Positions 41,300 through 49,515 are shown, counted from the first letter of the stretch. The stretch is 60,539 nt of DNA from Phenylobacterium sp. (GCF_030651185.1 NZ_JAUSCJ010000033.1:1-60539), one strand, 5' to 3'. The notes: a model not told the origin generated them from the letters alone. Numbers and translations: made by a program.

Positions 41300-41323
41300 C
41301 AAGCTATCGTCAGTGATAGCTTG
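41300..41323. promoter_or_regulatory. Perfect lux-box-like inverted repeat
   Basis: CAAGCTATC and GATAGCTTG form perfect 9-bp arms around GTCAGT. The centre is 74 bp upstream of the acyl-CoA dehydrogenase start (divergent strand), and the right edge is 6 bp from the luxR start codon. Its size and symmetry fit a LuxR-type dimer site. That geometry would let one protein activate the dehydrogenase and repress its own gene. Function is inferred. Confidence 0.6.
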
Positions 41324-41329
41324 CCCGGC

Positions 41330-42085
41330 ATGGACGCTCAGATGACCGAGATCGACGGCTACGCCCACGAGGTCGCCCGCCTGGGCGCCGAGATCGGCCT
41401 GCCGTTCATCGCGGTGAGCGCCGACTTCTCCAATCCCGAGCCCGTGCTGGGGGGCGACGGCCGCCCCTACGCCGAGTCCCTGTTCCGCTGGGTCGATCCG
41501 ACCCTGGAATACTGGAAGGATCGGGGCTTTGCCTTGCGCACGCCCTTCGTCCTGGCCGCCCGTTATGTGTCCGAGCCCTTCTATTACGCCGAAGGGGTCT
41601 TCGCGACCTGGCGGCCCGTGCCCCAGCTGACGGCCATCAGCGTCGACCGCTCGGCGCGCGATCATGGGGTGGCCGGCGCCATCATCGCGCCGACCTACCT
41701 GCCCGGCGGCCTTATCGGCGCCGTGGTCTGGGCGACCCCCGACCCCGCGGTTCCCGTGGCGCGGATCTTCGAGGCTCACGCCCCGAACCTGCATGCCGCA
41801 GCGCTGAAGTTCATCGCCGCCTACAATGACGCGGAAGGTGCCACGCCCCAGGCCGACGCGCCACGCCTGACCCGGCGCGAGATCCAGTGCCTGAAGTGGG
41901 CCGCCGCCGGGAAGACCGACGCCGACATCGGGGAGCTGATCCACATCTCGGCCCCGACGGTCCGCTTCCACCTGAAGAACGCCGCCCAGAAGCTGCGGGT
42001 GGTGGGCCGTTCCCAGGCGGTGCGCGAGGCCGCGGCCCTTGGCTATGTGGGCGGCGGCCACAACCCTGCCCGGCCACACGTCTAG
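41330..42085 (+). CDS. LuxR-family regulator with autoinducer-binding-like domain (LuxR solo)
   Basis: A 251-residue regulator. Residues 1-170 resemble the autoinducer-binding domain of LuxR proteins: an aromatic-rich segment RWVDPTLEYWKDRGFALRTPFV, and HGVAGAIIAPTYLPGGLIGAVVW like the HG-x-x-P-x-x-x-x-G-G-x-x-G region. The exact ligand residues are not recognisable. The C-terminal helix-turn-helix has LTRREIQCLKWAAAGKTDADIGELI and TVRFHLKNAAQKL. There is no luxI gene in the window, so it may answer a signal made by others or a metabolite. It starts 6 bp after the perfect inverted repeat and is followed 5 bp later by a second LuxR-type gene. Confidence 0.8.
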   Translation: MDAQMTEIDGYAHEVARLGAEIGLPFIAVSADFSNPEPVLGGDGRPYAESLFRWVDPTLEYWKDRGFALRTPFVLAARYVSEPFYYAEGVFATWRPVPQLTAISVDRSARDHGVAGAIIAPTYLPGGLIGAVVWATPDPAVPVARIFEAHAPNLHAAALKFIAAYNDAEGATPQADAPRLTRREIQCLKWAAAGKTDADIGELIHISAPTVRFHLKNAAQKLRVVGRSQAVREAAALGYVGGGHNPARPHV

Positions 42086-42090
42086 GCGCC

Positions 42091-42504
42091 ATGGTTCGCG
42101 CCATCCTCCCGTGGGCCCTGGTTCTCGCCGCCGGCGCCTTTGCGCTGCAGTGGCTGGAATACAGGTTCCTGGCCCGCGCGTTTTCCTTGGAGATCTACAT
42201 CGCCCTGATCGGCCTGGCCTTCGCGGCCGGCGGCCTATGGGTCGGCTGGAGGCTCAACGCCCGCAAGCACCCTGCCCCCTTCGAGCTCAACACCGCCGCC
42301 GTGACCTCGCTTGGCCTCACTCGCCAGGAGGTGAAGGTTCTGGAGCGGCTGGCGGCCGGGCAGTCGAACAAGGAGATCGCCCGCACCCTGGGGGTCTCGC
42401 CCAATACGGTGAAGACCCACGCCGGCAACCTGTTCGCCAAACTGGAGGTCAGCCGCCGCACCCAGGCGGTGCGCAAGGCCCGCGACCTGCACCTGCTGCC
42501 CTGA
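42091..42504 (+). CDS. Membrane-tethered LuxR-type DNA-binding protein
   Basis: A 137-residue protein with two N-terminal membrane helices (about 5-22 and 35-55) joined directly to a NarL-type helix-turn-helix: SLGLTRQEVKVLERLAAGQSNKEIARTLGVSPNTVKTHAGNLFAKLEV. There is no receiver or ligand domain, so the signal must act through the membrane part or a partner. The ATG at 42091 follows the LuxR stop by 5 bp. A DUF4199 membrane protein follows 99 bp later. This pairing of a membrane HTH with DUF4199 is seen in other alphaproteobacteria and suggests that the two work together. Confidence 0.78.
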   Translation: MVRAILPWALVLAAGAFALQWLEYRFLARAFSLEIYIALIGLAFAAGGLWVGWRLNARKHPAPFELNTAAVTSLGLTRQEVKVLERLAAGQSNKEIARTLGVSPNTVKTHAGNLFAKLEVSRRTQAVRKARDLHLLP

Positions 42505-42603
42505 GCCAGGGGGAGCCGCCGCACGATTTCACCCTTTTGGGCGATGGCCGGAAGCGGGGCGGCGGCGCATCCTCACACCCATAAGCCAAGGGGAGCCAAC
42601 ACC

Positions 42604-43137
42604 ATGACCCGCACCATCCTGACCTACGGCCTGATCTCGGGCGTGGTCGCCATCACCGGCATCGTCACCAGCATCATGCTGGCCCCCGATGGCCACGGCA
42701 GCATGCTGGTGGGCTACCTGATCATGCTGGTGGCCCTGTCCTCGATCCTGGTGGCGGTGAAGCAGTATCGGGACGGTGTGTTGGGCGGCGTCATCAGGTT
42801 CCGCACCGCCTTCCTGATGGGGCTGGGCATCGCGGTGGTGGCGTCGCTGGCCTATGTCGCCGGGTGGGAGGCCTATCTCGCGGCGACCGGCTACCGGTTC
42901 ATGCCGGAGATGGTGGCCGAAACCCTGGCCGCCAAGCGGGCCGCCGGCGTCACCGGCGCAGAATACGCGAAGGTCGCCGCGGAAATGCAGGCCATGGCTC
43001 GCGCCTATGAAAACCCGCTCTACCGCATGCCGATGACCGCCGCGGAGATCTTCCCGGTGGGCCTGCTGGTGGCCCTGGTCAGCGCGGGCCTGCTGCGGAT
43101 GCCCGGCTTCCTGCCGGCCCGCTCACGCCCGGCCTGA
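42604..43137 (+). CDS. DUF4199 domain integral membrane protein
   Basis: A 177-residue inner-membrane protein. Four hydrophobic segments near residues 5-25, 35-53, 62-88 and 150-168 match the DUF4199 family, with the inner polar loop (AEMVAETLAAKRAAGVTGAEYAKVAAEMQ-type helix) between helices 3 and 4. AAGGGGAGCC precedes the ATG. Its 3' end overlaps the convergent cyclodeaminase gene by 15 bp. It is probably a partner or sensor for the membrane-tethered LuxR protein. The biochemical function is unknown. Confidence 0.78.
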   Translation: MTRTILTYGLISGVVAITGIVTSIMLAPDGHGSMLVGYLIMLVALSSILVAVKQYRDGVLGGVIRFRTAFLMGLGIAVVASLAYVAGWEAYLAATGYRFMPEMVAETLAAKRAAGVTGAEYAKVAAEMQAMARAYENPLYRMPMTAAEIFPVGLLVALVSAGLLRMPGFLPARSRPA

Positions 43138-44067
43138 CAACAGCGCCTGGACGCTGGCCAGGTCCTGGACGATGTGGCCGAGCGACTTGTAGGCGGTGAT
43201 CTGCTCGACCGACTGGCGGCCCGCGATAGCGCCCGACAGCACCTGGCCGATCTCTCCCACCACGTGGTCATCCCTGACCCGGCCCGAAGCCCTGGCGTTC
43301 AGGAACTCCGCGCCCTGCGCCAAGACGCCCTCGCGGCTGTCGGCGATGAACCGGCAGGCGGCCACCAGGTCCTCGTCCACCTCCACGGGGCCCGGTCGGC
43401 TCGAGCCGACCAGGTTGAGATGGGTTCCTGGAGCGACCCAGACACCCTTCAGGATCGGCTCCTGGGCTCCGCTGACCGTGCAGATGATGTCGGCCTGGGC
43501 GACCGCGCTCTCAACCTCCACGGACGCCACCACCGGCAGTCCGGTCTCGGCGGCCATGCGCGCGGCGAAGGCCCCGGCCCGCTCCGGCGAGCGGCCCCAG
43601 ACGGTGACATGGTCGATGGGGCGGACATGGCGCAGGGCGCGGAGGTGAGTTTCGGCCTGCTCTCCATAGCCGAGGATCGCCAGGCGGCGCGCCTCGGGCC
43701 GGGCCAGGGCGCCGGTGGCCACGGCGCTGGCCGCCGCCGTGCGGATCGCGGTGACCTCGCCGGCATGGGCCACGCAGATCGGCGCGCCGCTGTCGGGATC
43801 AAACAGGATCACCACCCCCTGGTGAGACGGCTGACCGAGGGCGAAGTTCTCCGGAAAGATGCTGATCAGCTTGGCCCCGAAGGCGCCTCGCTCCCCAAGC
43901 GCACCCGGCATGATCCCGAACATCCGGCCGTCGGCGAGTGGGATGATGGACCGCAGATGCTGCCGCGTCTGCCCGCTTGAAAGCGCGATCATCGCCGCGC
44001 GCACGATGGGAATGGCGACCTCATAGGTCAGCCGTTCCCGCACCTCGTCCTGATCGATCAGCCGCAT
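43123..44067 (-). CDS. Ornithine cyclodeaminase / mu-crystallin family protein
   Basis: A 314-residue NAD(P)-dependent enzyme. The family core is seen in GRMFGIMPGAL, GVVILFDPDSGAPICVAHAGEVTAIRTAAASAVAT and the nucleotide site LAILGYGEQAETHLRALRHV, then TVWGRSPERAGAFAARM. The family includes ornithine cyclodeaminase, alanine dehydrogenase and ketimine or opine-type reductases, so the substrate is open. The start at 44067 follows AAGGGTCTCC and was preferred to earlier frames, which are arginine-rich. It converges with DUF4199. Confidence 0.84.
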   Translation of the reverse strand: MRLIDQDEVRERLTYEVAIPIVRAAMIALSSGQTRQHLRSIIPLADGRMFGIMPGALGERGAFGAKLISIFPENFALGQPSHQGVVILFDPDSGAPICVAHAGEVTAIRTAAASAVATGALARPEARRLAILGYGEQAETHLRALRHVRPIDHVTVWGRSPERAGAFAARMAAETGLPVVASVEVESAVAQADIICTVSGAQEPILKGVWVAPGTHLNLVGSSRPGPVEVDEDLVAACRFIADSREGVLAQGAEFLNARASGRVRDDHVVGEIGQVLSGAIAGRQSVEQITAYKSLGHIVQDLASVQALLSGRA

Positions 44068-44186
44068 GGAGACCCTTATCGGGTCAAGGGCGGCCCGATG
44101 GAAGCGGTCCGCGGATTTCGTCGCCGGCCGCTGCGGTGCGAATAGGCACCGCGGGGAACAGGGCTCCCCGCGGCGCCTTGCCAAGC

Positions 44187-44630
44187 CTATTTCGGCCCGG
44201 CGCAGGTTTCGGGGCGCAGGACGCAGCCCTTGGGGATCTTGCCCTTGTCGGCAGTCTTGGCTTCGGCGCCGCTGCCGCCGTCATAGGGACCGGGGCTGCC
44301 GTCGCCGAGGGTCTTGTCCTTGATGGTCTTGGCCGGGCCGGGGAAGGTCGGACCCGTCGAGGTCAGCGGGATCTTGACCGTGGTTTGCCGCGGAATCCGG
44401 CACGCAACCTTGCCGCTGTGGGTCATCTTGGTCCCACCAACCTTGGTGCAATCGTCCTGGAATTTTTGCATCAAGTGAAGGCACAACTGCGGATCCTCCA
44501 CCTCCACCTTCGAGAGGGTGCACTTCTCGGAGGGCAGGTACTCGAACTTGAACGGCGGCTCGGCGCTGGCGGGCGCGGCGAGGAGGAAGGGCCCTGCGAT
44601 CAGCAGCGCGGCGGCGAGAAGTTTTCTCAT
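44187..44630 (-). CDS. Secreted cysteine-containing protein of unknown function
   Basis: A 147-residue protein with a clear signal peptide (MRKLLAAALLIAGPFLLAAPASA-EP). The mature part has six cysteines (EKCTL, PQLCLH, DDCTK, VACRIP, KGCVL, ETCAG), suggesting three disulphides, and a proline/glycine-rich loop GPTFPGPAKTI. No known domain is recognised. It is monocistronic, downstream of the CsgG-like gene in the same direction. A periplasmic or extracellular role is likely. Confidence 0.65.
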   Translation of the reverse strand: MRKLLAAALLIAGPFLLAAPASAEPPFKFEYLPSEKCTLSKVEVEDPQLCLHLMQKFQDDCTKVGGTKMTHSGKVACRIPRQTTVKIPLTSTGPTFPGPAKTIKDKTLGDGSPGPYDGGSGAEAKTADKGKIPKGCVLRPETCAGPK

Positions 44631-44739
44631 GGATCGATCCCTGTGATTTGTGCGGCCCTCGGGCCCGCTCGGTGTCCCGTTGAGAGGTCGTTGCGGCGGC
44701 CCGGAGGGTTCAATGAAATCGTCAGTCCGGTCTCCCGGG

Positions 44740-45618
44740 TCAGTCGAGTTTCAGGACGTCGCCGCGCTCCGGCGGTTGGCCACTGACCAGCACGGCGGTC
44801 GAGACACGCTCGCGCACCTGCTCGATGCGGATGGCGCCGATCGGCTGCATCTCGACATCCAGCACGACGCCGGTGGAGGGATCGGTGAGCACGCGCCCCT
44901 TGCGATAGACACGCAGCGGCGTCCCCGGCTGAACGCTGCGGTCGGCGCCGGCGTTGACATAGATCGTCGGTCCGCTGGACTCGATCACCAGGGCTGACCA
45001 GGGCACATTTCGCATGCTGGCCGCGATCAGTTCGACGGCCTTGGCGATGGCGTCCTCGCCGGCCTTGCCGATGGGCGTCGCGCGGAACCGGCCGGCATTG
45101 GCCGAGGCTCCGGTGTTTGAATCCACCAGTGTGGCGTCGATCGCCGAGGACGACGCCGAGCCCTGCGCCTTTGAGGTGGAGATCACCTGCCCCGTGGCGG
45201 CGTCCACCAGCCGCAGGGAGATTTCCATCACGGCCTTCTGGCTCTTCAGACCCGCGCGCGCGGCGAAGATCGAGCCCATCGGCAGGCCCCCGACCCCGAG
45301 GCTGGAGCCGCCGGCGTTGGCCTCGTATTTCGTCACCGTGCCGCGCACGACAGCACTGGCCGCGATCAGGGCCGTGGAATCGGCGCCGCCGGTCTTCTCC
45401 ACCACCACGAAGCGCCCATCGCGGGTCAGGGCGTCGGTCAACATCGCGGTCATGCCGTCGGCGGTCACGGTCCCGCCCACCGCGTCGGCGGCCTGGAAGG
45501 TGTCCACCGAGACCGTCTTCTTCAGCCCGTCATAGGCGCCGACGCTCTGGGCGGCGGCCGGCCCGGCCAGGACCAGGCTCGCGGCCAGGGCCACGGCGGT
45601 TAGTTTAGAAGGCCTCAT
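44740..45618 (-). CDS. CsgG/HfaB family protein without a lipobox
   Basis: A 292-residue secreted protein with a signal peptide cleaved near AAA-QS (residue 25). The CsgG domain runs from about residue 40 to 220: VSVDTFQAADAV, MLTDALTRDGRFVVVEK, VVRGTVTKYEANAGGSS, then VMEISLRLVDAATGQVISTSKAQGSAS. True CsgG and the holdfast-anchoring HfaB are lipoproteins with an N-terminal cysteine, which is absent here. The C-terminal 70 residues carry a GTPLRVYRKG motif, like flagellar or pilus assembly add-ons. It may be a periplasmic or pore-forming relative. Start 45618 follows AAGGGG. Confidence 0.77.
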   Translation of the reverse strand: MRPSKLTAVALAASLVLAGPAAAQSVGAYDGLKKTVSVDTFQAADAVGGTVTADGMTAMLTDALTRDGRFVVVEKTGGADSTALIAASAVVRGTVTKYEANAGGSSLGVGGLPMGSIFAARAGLKSQKAVMEISLRLVDAATGQVISTSKAQGSASSSAIDATLVDSNTGASANAGRFRATPIGKAGEDAIAKAVELIAASMRNVPWSALVIESSGPTIYVNAGADRSVQPGTPLRVYRKGRVLTDPSTGVVLDVEMQPIGAIRIEQVRERVSTAVLVSGQPPERGDVLKLD

Positions 45619-45713
45619 GATCAATCCCACCCCTTGGCCTGCATGGCCTTGTGCCAAGGTCGTGGCGACCGGGCGATGGGTTCAAAGGCGGCGGATCTTT
45701 CGTTGCGCAGGCG

Positions 45714-46829
45714 TCATAGCAACCGGCCGAGCAGCTGGACAATCTCCGTCTGCCCCTGCGCGCCGGTCTTGCGCGCGATGCTCTGCAGGTGATTGCGCGC
45801 GGTGTTGTGCGCCATCCGCGCATTGGCCGCCGCCTGCTCAAGGCCCGCGCATCGGACCAACTCGATGGCCAGGTCGGCCTCGCGGTCGGTCAACCCGAAC
45901 ACCGCGCCGAGCGTCGCCCGCGAGGGCAGCGCAACGTCGGCCAAGTCCTGCAGATGGACCACACACCCGACCGCATGACCGGACAGAAACCGTTCGGTGG
46001 GGGGCGCCGGCATGACGGAGACGACGTAGGGCCGCTTCCCGGACGGGCGAGTGATGAGGACACGCCCCCCAGGACTCCCCGCGCCGCGCGCCGCGTCCAG
46101 GGCGCCGTGGACAAGCTGCTGCAGGCGTCGTGTCTCGGGCCGCCGGCGCGCGACAAAGCCCTCTTGGGTGAGCGCCAGACCGTCGTCTGCCAGCAGGATG
46201 GCCTGGGCCGCGTCATTAATGAAGGTGGCGCCGCCCGCCAGGTTGAGCAGGATCATGCCCTCGACCTTGCGGGACACGGCCTCCAGCAAGGCCGCTTGGG
46301 TCGCCGCCCCGGTTTCCAGCACATGACCGAGGGCGCAGGCCTGCTCAAGATGGGGCGCCACCCGGCGCCAGGCCTCGATGGCGGCCTCCGTGGCGTGACC
46401 CTGGCTCATGGAGGTGAGCACCGCCGCGGCGGCGAAGACGTCGTTGGGCAGGCGCAGCATGACGCCCAGGCTGTAACTGATCCCGATGGCGTCCGCGGCG
46501 GCCCGACACCAGCGATCCCGAGCCATCTCCTCCACATCGTACAGCATGTGGTCATAGTAGATGCTGCCCGGAGGCGCGTTGTAGAGATAGGGCGTCCGCG
46601 GATCGTTGGCGTGGATCTCGCCGGAATAGTATTCCAACGCCGTATCGACCGGCCGGCCGTAGACCTCCAGCGAGATCGGGGCGTGTTGGCAGTCGAAGAC
46701 GTTCAGCACCGTCGCGGCGCCGCCAAACAGCGCGTTGACCTGCCCAAGGCTATCGCGCCAGGTGATTTCGCCCATCGCGGCCGCATAGAAGCCGCTCACC
46801 AGCCGATCATGATCACCTTGATTGAGCAC
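45714..46829 (-). CDS. LuxR-family regulator with large N-terminal sensor region
   Basis: A 371-residue regulator. Only the C-terminal 65 residues form a recognisable LuxR helix-turn-helix: FGLTDREADLAIELVRCAGLEQAAANARMAHNTARNHLQSIARKTG. The upper part likely holds PAS/GAF-like sensing modules (SGHAVGCVVHLQDLA before the HTH, ILLNLAGGATFINDAAQAIL in the middle). The start codon is a GTG at 46829 behind GGGGGG. It is divergent from the ECF sigma gene, with a CCAGGC/GCCTGG dyad in the shared region, so it may control that operon. Confidence 0.78.
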   Translation of the reverse strand: MLNQGDHDRLVSGFYAAAMGEITWRDSLGQVNALFGGAATVLNVFDCQHAPISLEVYGRPVDTALEYYSGEIHANDPRTPYLYNAPPGSIYYDHMLYDVEEMARDRWCRAAADAIGISYSLGVMLRLPNDVFAAAAVLTSMSQGHATEAAIEAWRRVAPHLEQACALGHVLETGAATQAALLEAVSRKVEGMILLNLAGGATFINDAAQAILLADDGLALTQEGFVARRRPETRRLQQLVHGALDAARGAGSPGGRVLITRPSGKRPYVVSVMPAPPTERFLSGHAVGCVVHLQDLADVALPSRATLGAVFGLTDREADLAIELVRCAGLEQAAANARMAHNTARNHLQSIARKTGAQGQTEIVQLLGRLL

Positions 46830-46864
46830 TTCATCCCCCCAGATGAGTTGCGTCGAACGGTGAG

Positions 46865-46882
46865 CCAGGCCCCCTCGCCTGG
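46865..46882. promoter_or_regulatory. Dyad CCAGGC-N6-GCCTGG between luxR and ECF sigma genes
   Basis: Perfect 6-bp arms lie in the 173-bp divergent gap, 36 bp upstream of the LuxR start. A GGAAC sequence at 46958, closer to the sigma gene, resembles ECF -35 elements but lacks a convincing -10. Confidence 0.3.
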
Positions 46883-47002
46883 TCCGAACAGACTAGTCAT
46901 GACAGGCGCCTCTTCCCGCCCCAAGCCCTAAAGAAAAACGGGGATATATTTCAGGCGGGAACAAGGTCAGCCCACGGGCGAGCCGATGTTCCGGGGCACG
47001 CT

Positions 47003-47557
47003 ATGCTGACGAAAGAGGCGCTTTCTCAGATCGCAGCGGGGGACCGGGCGGCCTTCACGCAACTCTACTTGCACGCGAAACCTTCCCTCATCCGATACGC
47101 CGCTGCGTTGTTGGCGGGTGATGTCGACGCCGCCATGGATGTGGTGGATGAGGCGTTCCTCAACATCTGGCGCGAGGCGGGGCGCTACACCGGCGACGGC
47201 AGCGCCGATGGCTGGATTCGGCGCATCGTCCGCAACAAGGCCATCGACTGGCTGCGCAGCCGCCGCGAGCGGCCCCTGCCCACCGATGGTGACCGCGGCT
47301 TTGCGCATCGCCAGGCCGATGAAGCCGATACGCCCGAAGCGACCGCTGAGAAAACCTCCGCCGCCGATGAACTTCGCCGGGCCTTGGCGCGACTAAGTCC
47401 TCAGCACAGGGAGGTCGTCTGGCTTTGCTATTTCGAAGATCGGTCGTTGTCGGAGATCGCGGTCATCGCGGGTTGTCCGGAAAACACCGTCAAGACCCGG
47501 CTGTTTCACGCCCGGCGATTGCTTCGAGGCCAGTTGGAGCGGCTGCAGACGAACTGA
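47003..47557 (+). CDS. ECF-type RNA polymerase sigma factor
   Basis: A 184-residue sigma-70 factor with only regions 2 and 4. Region 2 (about 12-80) has FTQLYLHAKPSLIRYAAALLAGDVDAAMDVVDEAFLNIWREAGRY and GWIRRIVRNKAIDWLRSR. Region 4 (about 120-178) has LARLSPQHREVVWLCYFEDRSLSEIAVIAGCPENTVKTRLFHARRLL. The linker is acidic. An anti-sigma factor follows 9 bp later and a subtilisin-type protease overlaps that gene, giving a three-gene operon. The inducing signal is unknown. Confidence 0.88.
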   Translation: MLTKEALSQIAAGDRAAFTQLYLHAKPSLIRYAAALLAGDVDAAMDVVDEAFLNIWREAGRYTGDGSADGWIRRIVRNKAIDWLRSRRERPLPTDGDRGFAHRQADEADTPEATAEKTSAADELRRALARLSPQHREVVWLCYFEDRSLSEIAVIAGCPENTVKTRLFHARRLLRGQLERLQTN

Positions 47558-47566
47558 GGCGCGAGC

Positions 47567-48229
47567 ATGGATGGCGACGAAGCTGATGACGAACGTTCGG
47601 CGCTGGCCCTGCTGCTCCCCTTCTATGTGAACGGAACCCTCCCCCAATCTGAGCGGGCGCGGATCGAGACGGCCCTGGCGGCCGATCCCGACCTGCGCGC
47701 TGAACTTGAGGCGGTCCGCGACATCGCCGACCTGGTCCGCCGCGGCGGCGCTGAGATCGCCGGGCCGGTCGCCACCCCGGAGCGCCTGGACGCCCTGCTG
47801 AGGCGGATCGACGCCGACGCCCCACGCCCCGGCCTGCGCCGCCTGATCCCAGGCCGACGGGCACAGGCCCCGAGCGCCCGGATTGGCGCGCCGGCACGGG
47901 TCTGGAAGCGGGCCTTTGCCGCCGCCTTGGCCCTTGCGGTCATTCAGTCCGGCGTCCTGGCCTACCAGGCGCAGAGCCCGAAGACCTATGCCAGCCTCGG
48001 CGGACCCGAGCCTTCGAAACCCGCCGTCAGGCGCCTGCTGCTGCGGCTCGACCCCGATGCGAGCTGGGCCCAGATCGAGGCGCTGCTGGAAGTCCACGAC
48101 CTGACACTGTCGGGCGGCCCGCGCGGCGGCGCCATCGAGGTCGACGTCCCCGCCGACGCCGACAGCGCCGAACTGGTCGCCACCCTGCGGGCCTCGCGCC
48201 TGGTGACCTTCGCCGGGGTGGTCAACTGA
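47567..48229 (+). CDS. Membrane-bound anti-sigma factor
   Basis: A 220-residue single-pass protein. The cytoplasmic part begins with LLPFYVNGTLPQSERARIETALAADPDLRAELEAV, which matches anti-sigma N-terminal domains in layout but lacks the HxxxCxxC zinc motif. A membrane helix spans about residues 118-136 (AFAAALALAVIQSGVLAY), and the C-terminal 80 residues are periplasmic, with VRRLLLRLDPDASWAQIEALLEVHDLTLSGGP. It probably holds the ECF sigma factor inactive. Its stop overlaps the next start (TGATG). Confidence 0.82.
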   Translation: MDGDEADDERSALALLLPFYVNGTLPQSERARIETALAADPDLRAELEAVRDIADLVRRGGAEIAGPVATPERLDALLRRIDADAPRPGLRRLIPGRRAQAPSARIGAPARVWKRAFAAALALAVIQSGVLAYQAQSPKTYASLGGPEPSKPAVRRLLLRLDPDASWAQIEALLEVHDLTLSGGPRGGAIEVDVPADADSAELVATLRASRLVTFAGVVN

Positions 48230-49515
48230 TGCGCCCTGGCCTGCTGATCCTGGCGGCGCTCCTGCCCCTGACGCCTCCGCCTGTCCTGGCGCGCGAGAAC
48301 CCCTCCCCTGCAATCGAACTGGCCCAGATTGATCCTCGACCGGGTGGCGGAGGAGCAACGCGGGGCCCCGACCGTTCCGGTCCGAGCTTCACGCCAAGCA
48401 TCTCCCTCAGCTTCACCCTGCCGGCCCGCAAGCCCCGCGACCCCGGCGAGGCGGCGCGCGACGCGACGCTGCCCGAGATCTCGCCCGACACGGTGGTCAT
48501 CGTCCTGTGGGACGACAAGGCCGACCCCAAGGCGATCGCGGGCCAGGGTGGGGTGATGTTGATCGAGGCTGTTCGGCTGGAGAGCCTGCGCCGGGTGATG
48601 GTGGCCGCGGCCCTGTCTCCGGGCGACACCCCCGACGCCGCGATCCTGCGCCTCAGCCGGCTGCCCGGCGTCGCCTGGGCCCAGCCCAACCATGTGTATC
48701 AGGGCATGGGCGCGGCCGCCTGGCCCAGGGGTTTGGATCTGCAGGGCCTGACCCGCGCGGAGATCACAAAGCCCGCAAGCGGTCTGGTGGCGATGATCGA
48801 TACCCCGGTGGCTCTGGACCATGAGGTGTTCGCCGGCGCCGCCGTGCAGCAACGGCTGTTCGCCGGAACCTCGACACCGGGGGCACACGGCACGGCGGTC
48901 GCCGCCCTGATGGTCGGGCGCGGGCCAATCCCCGGCAGCGGCGCGGGCGCTCGTCTGGTCAGCCTGGCGGCCTTCCAGCCCGCGGTCGGCGAAGCCCCGC
49001 CGCTTTCCCAGACCCGCACCCTGGCCAAGGCGCTGGAGGCCGCGGCGCTGCTGCGGCCCAATGTGCTGAACCTGTCGTTCGGCGGGCCGCCCGACCGCCT
49101 GCTGGAGGCCATGATCGGCGCATTGGATCTCAAGGGCGTCTGCGTCGTCGCCGCCGCGGGCAATGGCGGCAAGAACGGTCGCATCCCCTTCCCGGCCTCG
49201 CACCCCGCGGTCCTTGGCGTCACCGCCGTGGACGACCGCCTGCGGATCTATCCCTTCGCCACGCCAGGTCCCCAGGTCGATGTGGCGGCGACCGGCGTCG
49301 ATCTGACGACGCCTGCCCCTGGCGGATACCGTCAGGTCTCGGGCACCTCCTTCGCCGCCGCCCTGGTCTCCGGCGCCCTGCTGCGCACGCCGGCCTGCGC
49401 CACGTCCCGCAATCCCGGAGCCATGCGGGCCGCCGTCGCCGCAGCCGCCAAGGACCTTGGTCCCGCGGGCCGCGATGATGTCTACGGCGCGGGCCTCTTC
49501 CGCCTGCCGCGATAG
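48229..49515 (+). CDS. Secreted subtilisin-like serine peptidase (S8)
   Basis: A 428-residue S8 peptidase. A short signal peptide ends near residue 21 (VLA-RE). A proline/glycine-rich region (30-80) and a propeptide-like domain (90-160) follow, then the catalytic domain with D191 (AMIDTP), H220 (GAHGTAVAALM), the oxyanion N312 (AAGNGG) and S374 (GTSFAAAL). It shares the TGATG overlap with the anti-sigma gene, so the two are translationally coupled. The operon order implies that the protease acts on the anti-sigma pathway or is its main output. Its 3' end overlaps the next gene on the other strand by 34 bp. Confidence 0.85.
   Translation: MRPGLLILAALLPLTPPPVLARENPSPAIELAQIDPRPGGGGATRGPDRSGPSFTPSISLSFTLPARKPRDPGEAARDATLPEISPDTVVIVLWDDKADPKAIAGQGGVMLIEAVRLESLRRVMVAAALSPGDTPDAAILRLSRLPGVAWAQPNHVYQGMGAAAWPRGLDLQGLTRAEITKPASGLVAMIDTPVALDHEVFAGAAVQQRLFAGTSTPGAHGTAVAALMVGRGPIPGSGAGARLVSLAAFQPAVGEAPPLSQTRTLAKALEAAALLRPNVLNLSFGGPPDRLLEAMIGALDLKGVCVVAAAGNGGKNGRIPFPASHPAVLGVTAVDDRLRIYPFATPGPQVDVAATGVDLTTPAPGGYRQVSGTSFAAALVSGALLRTPACATSRNPGAMRAAVAAAAKDLGPAGRDDVYGAGLFRLPR

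Noticed and set aside
46958..46985. ECF-type autoregulatory promoter with GGAAC upstream of the sigma gene
   Set aside because: The -35-like GGAAC is present but no convincing -10 at the right distance, so it is only mentioned with the nearby dyad.
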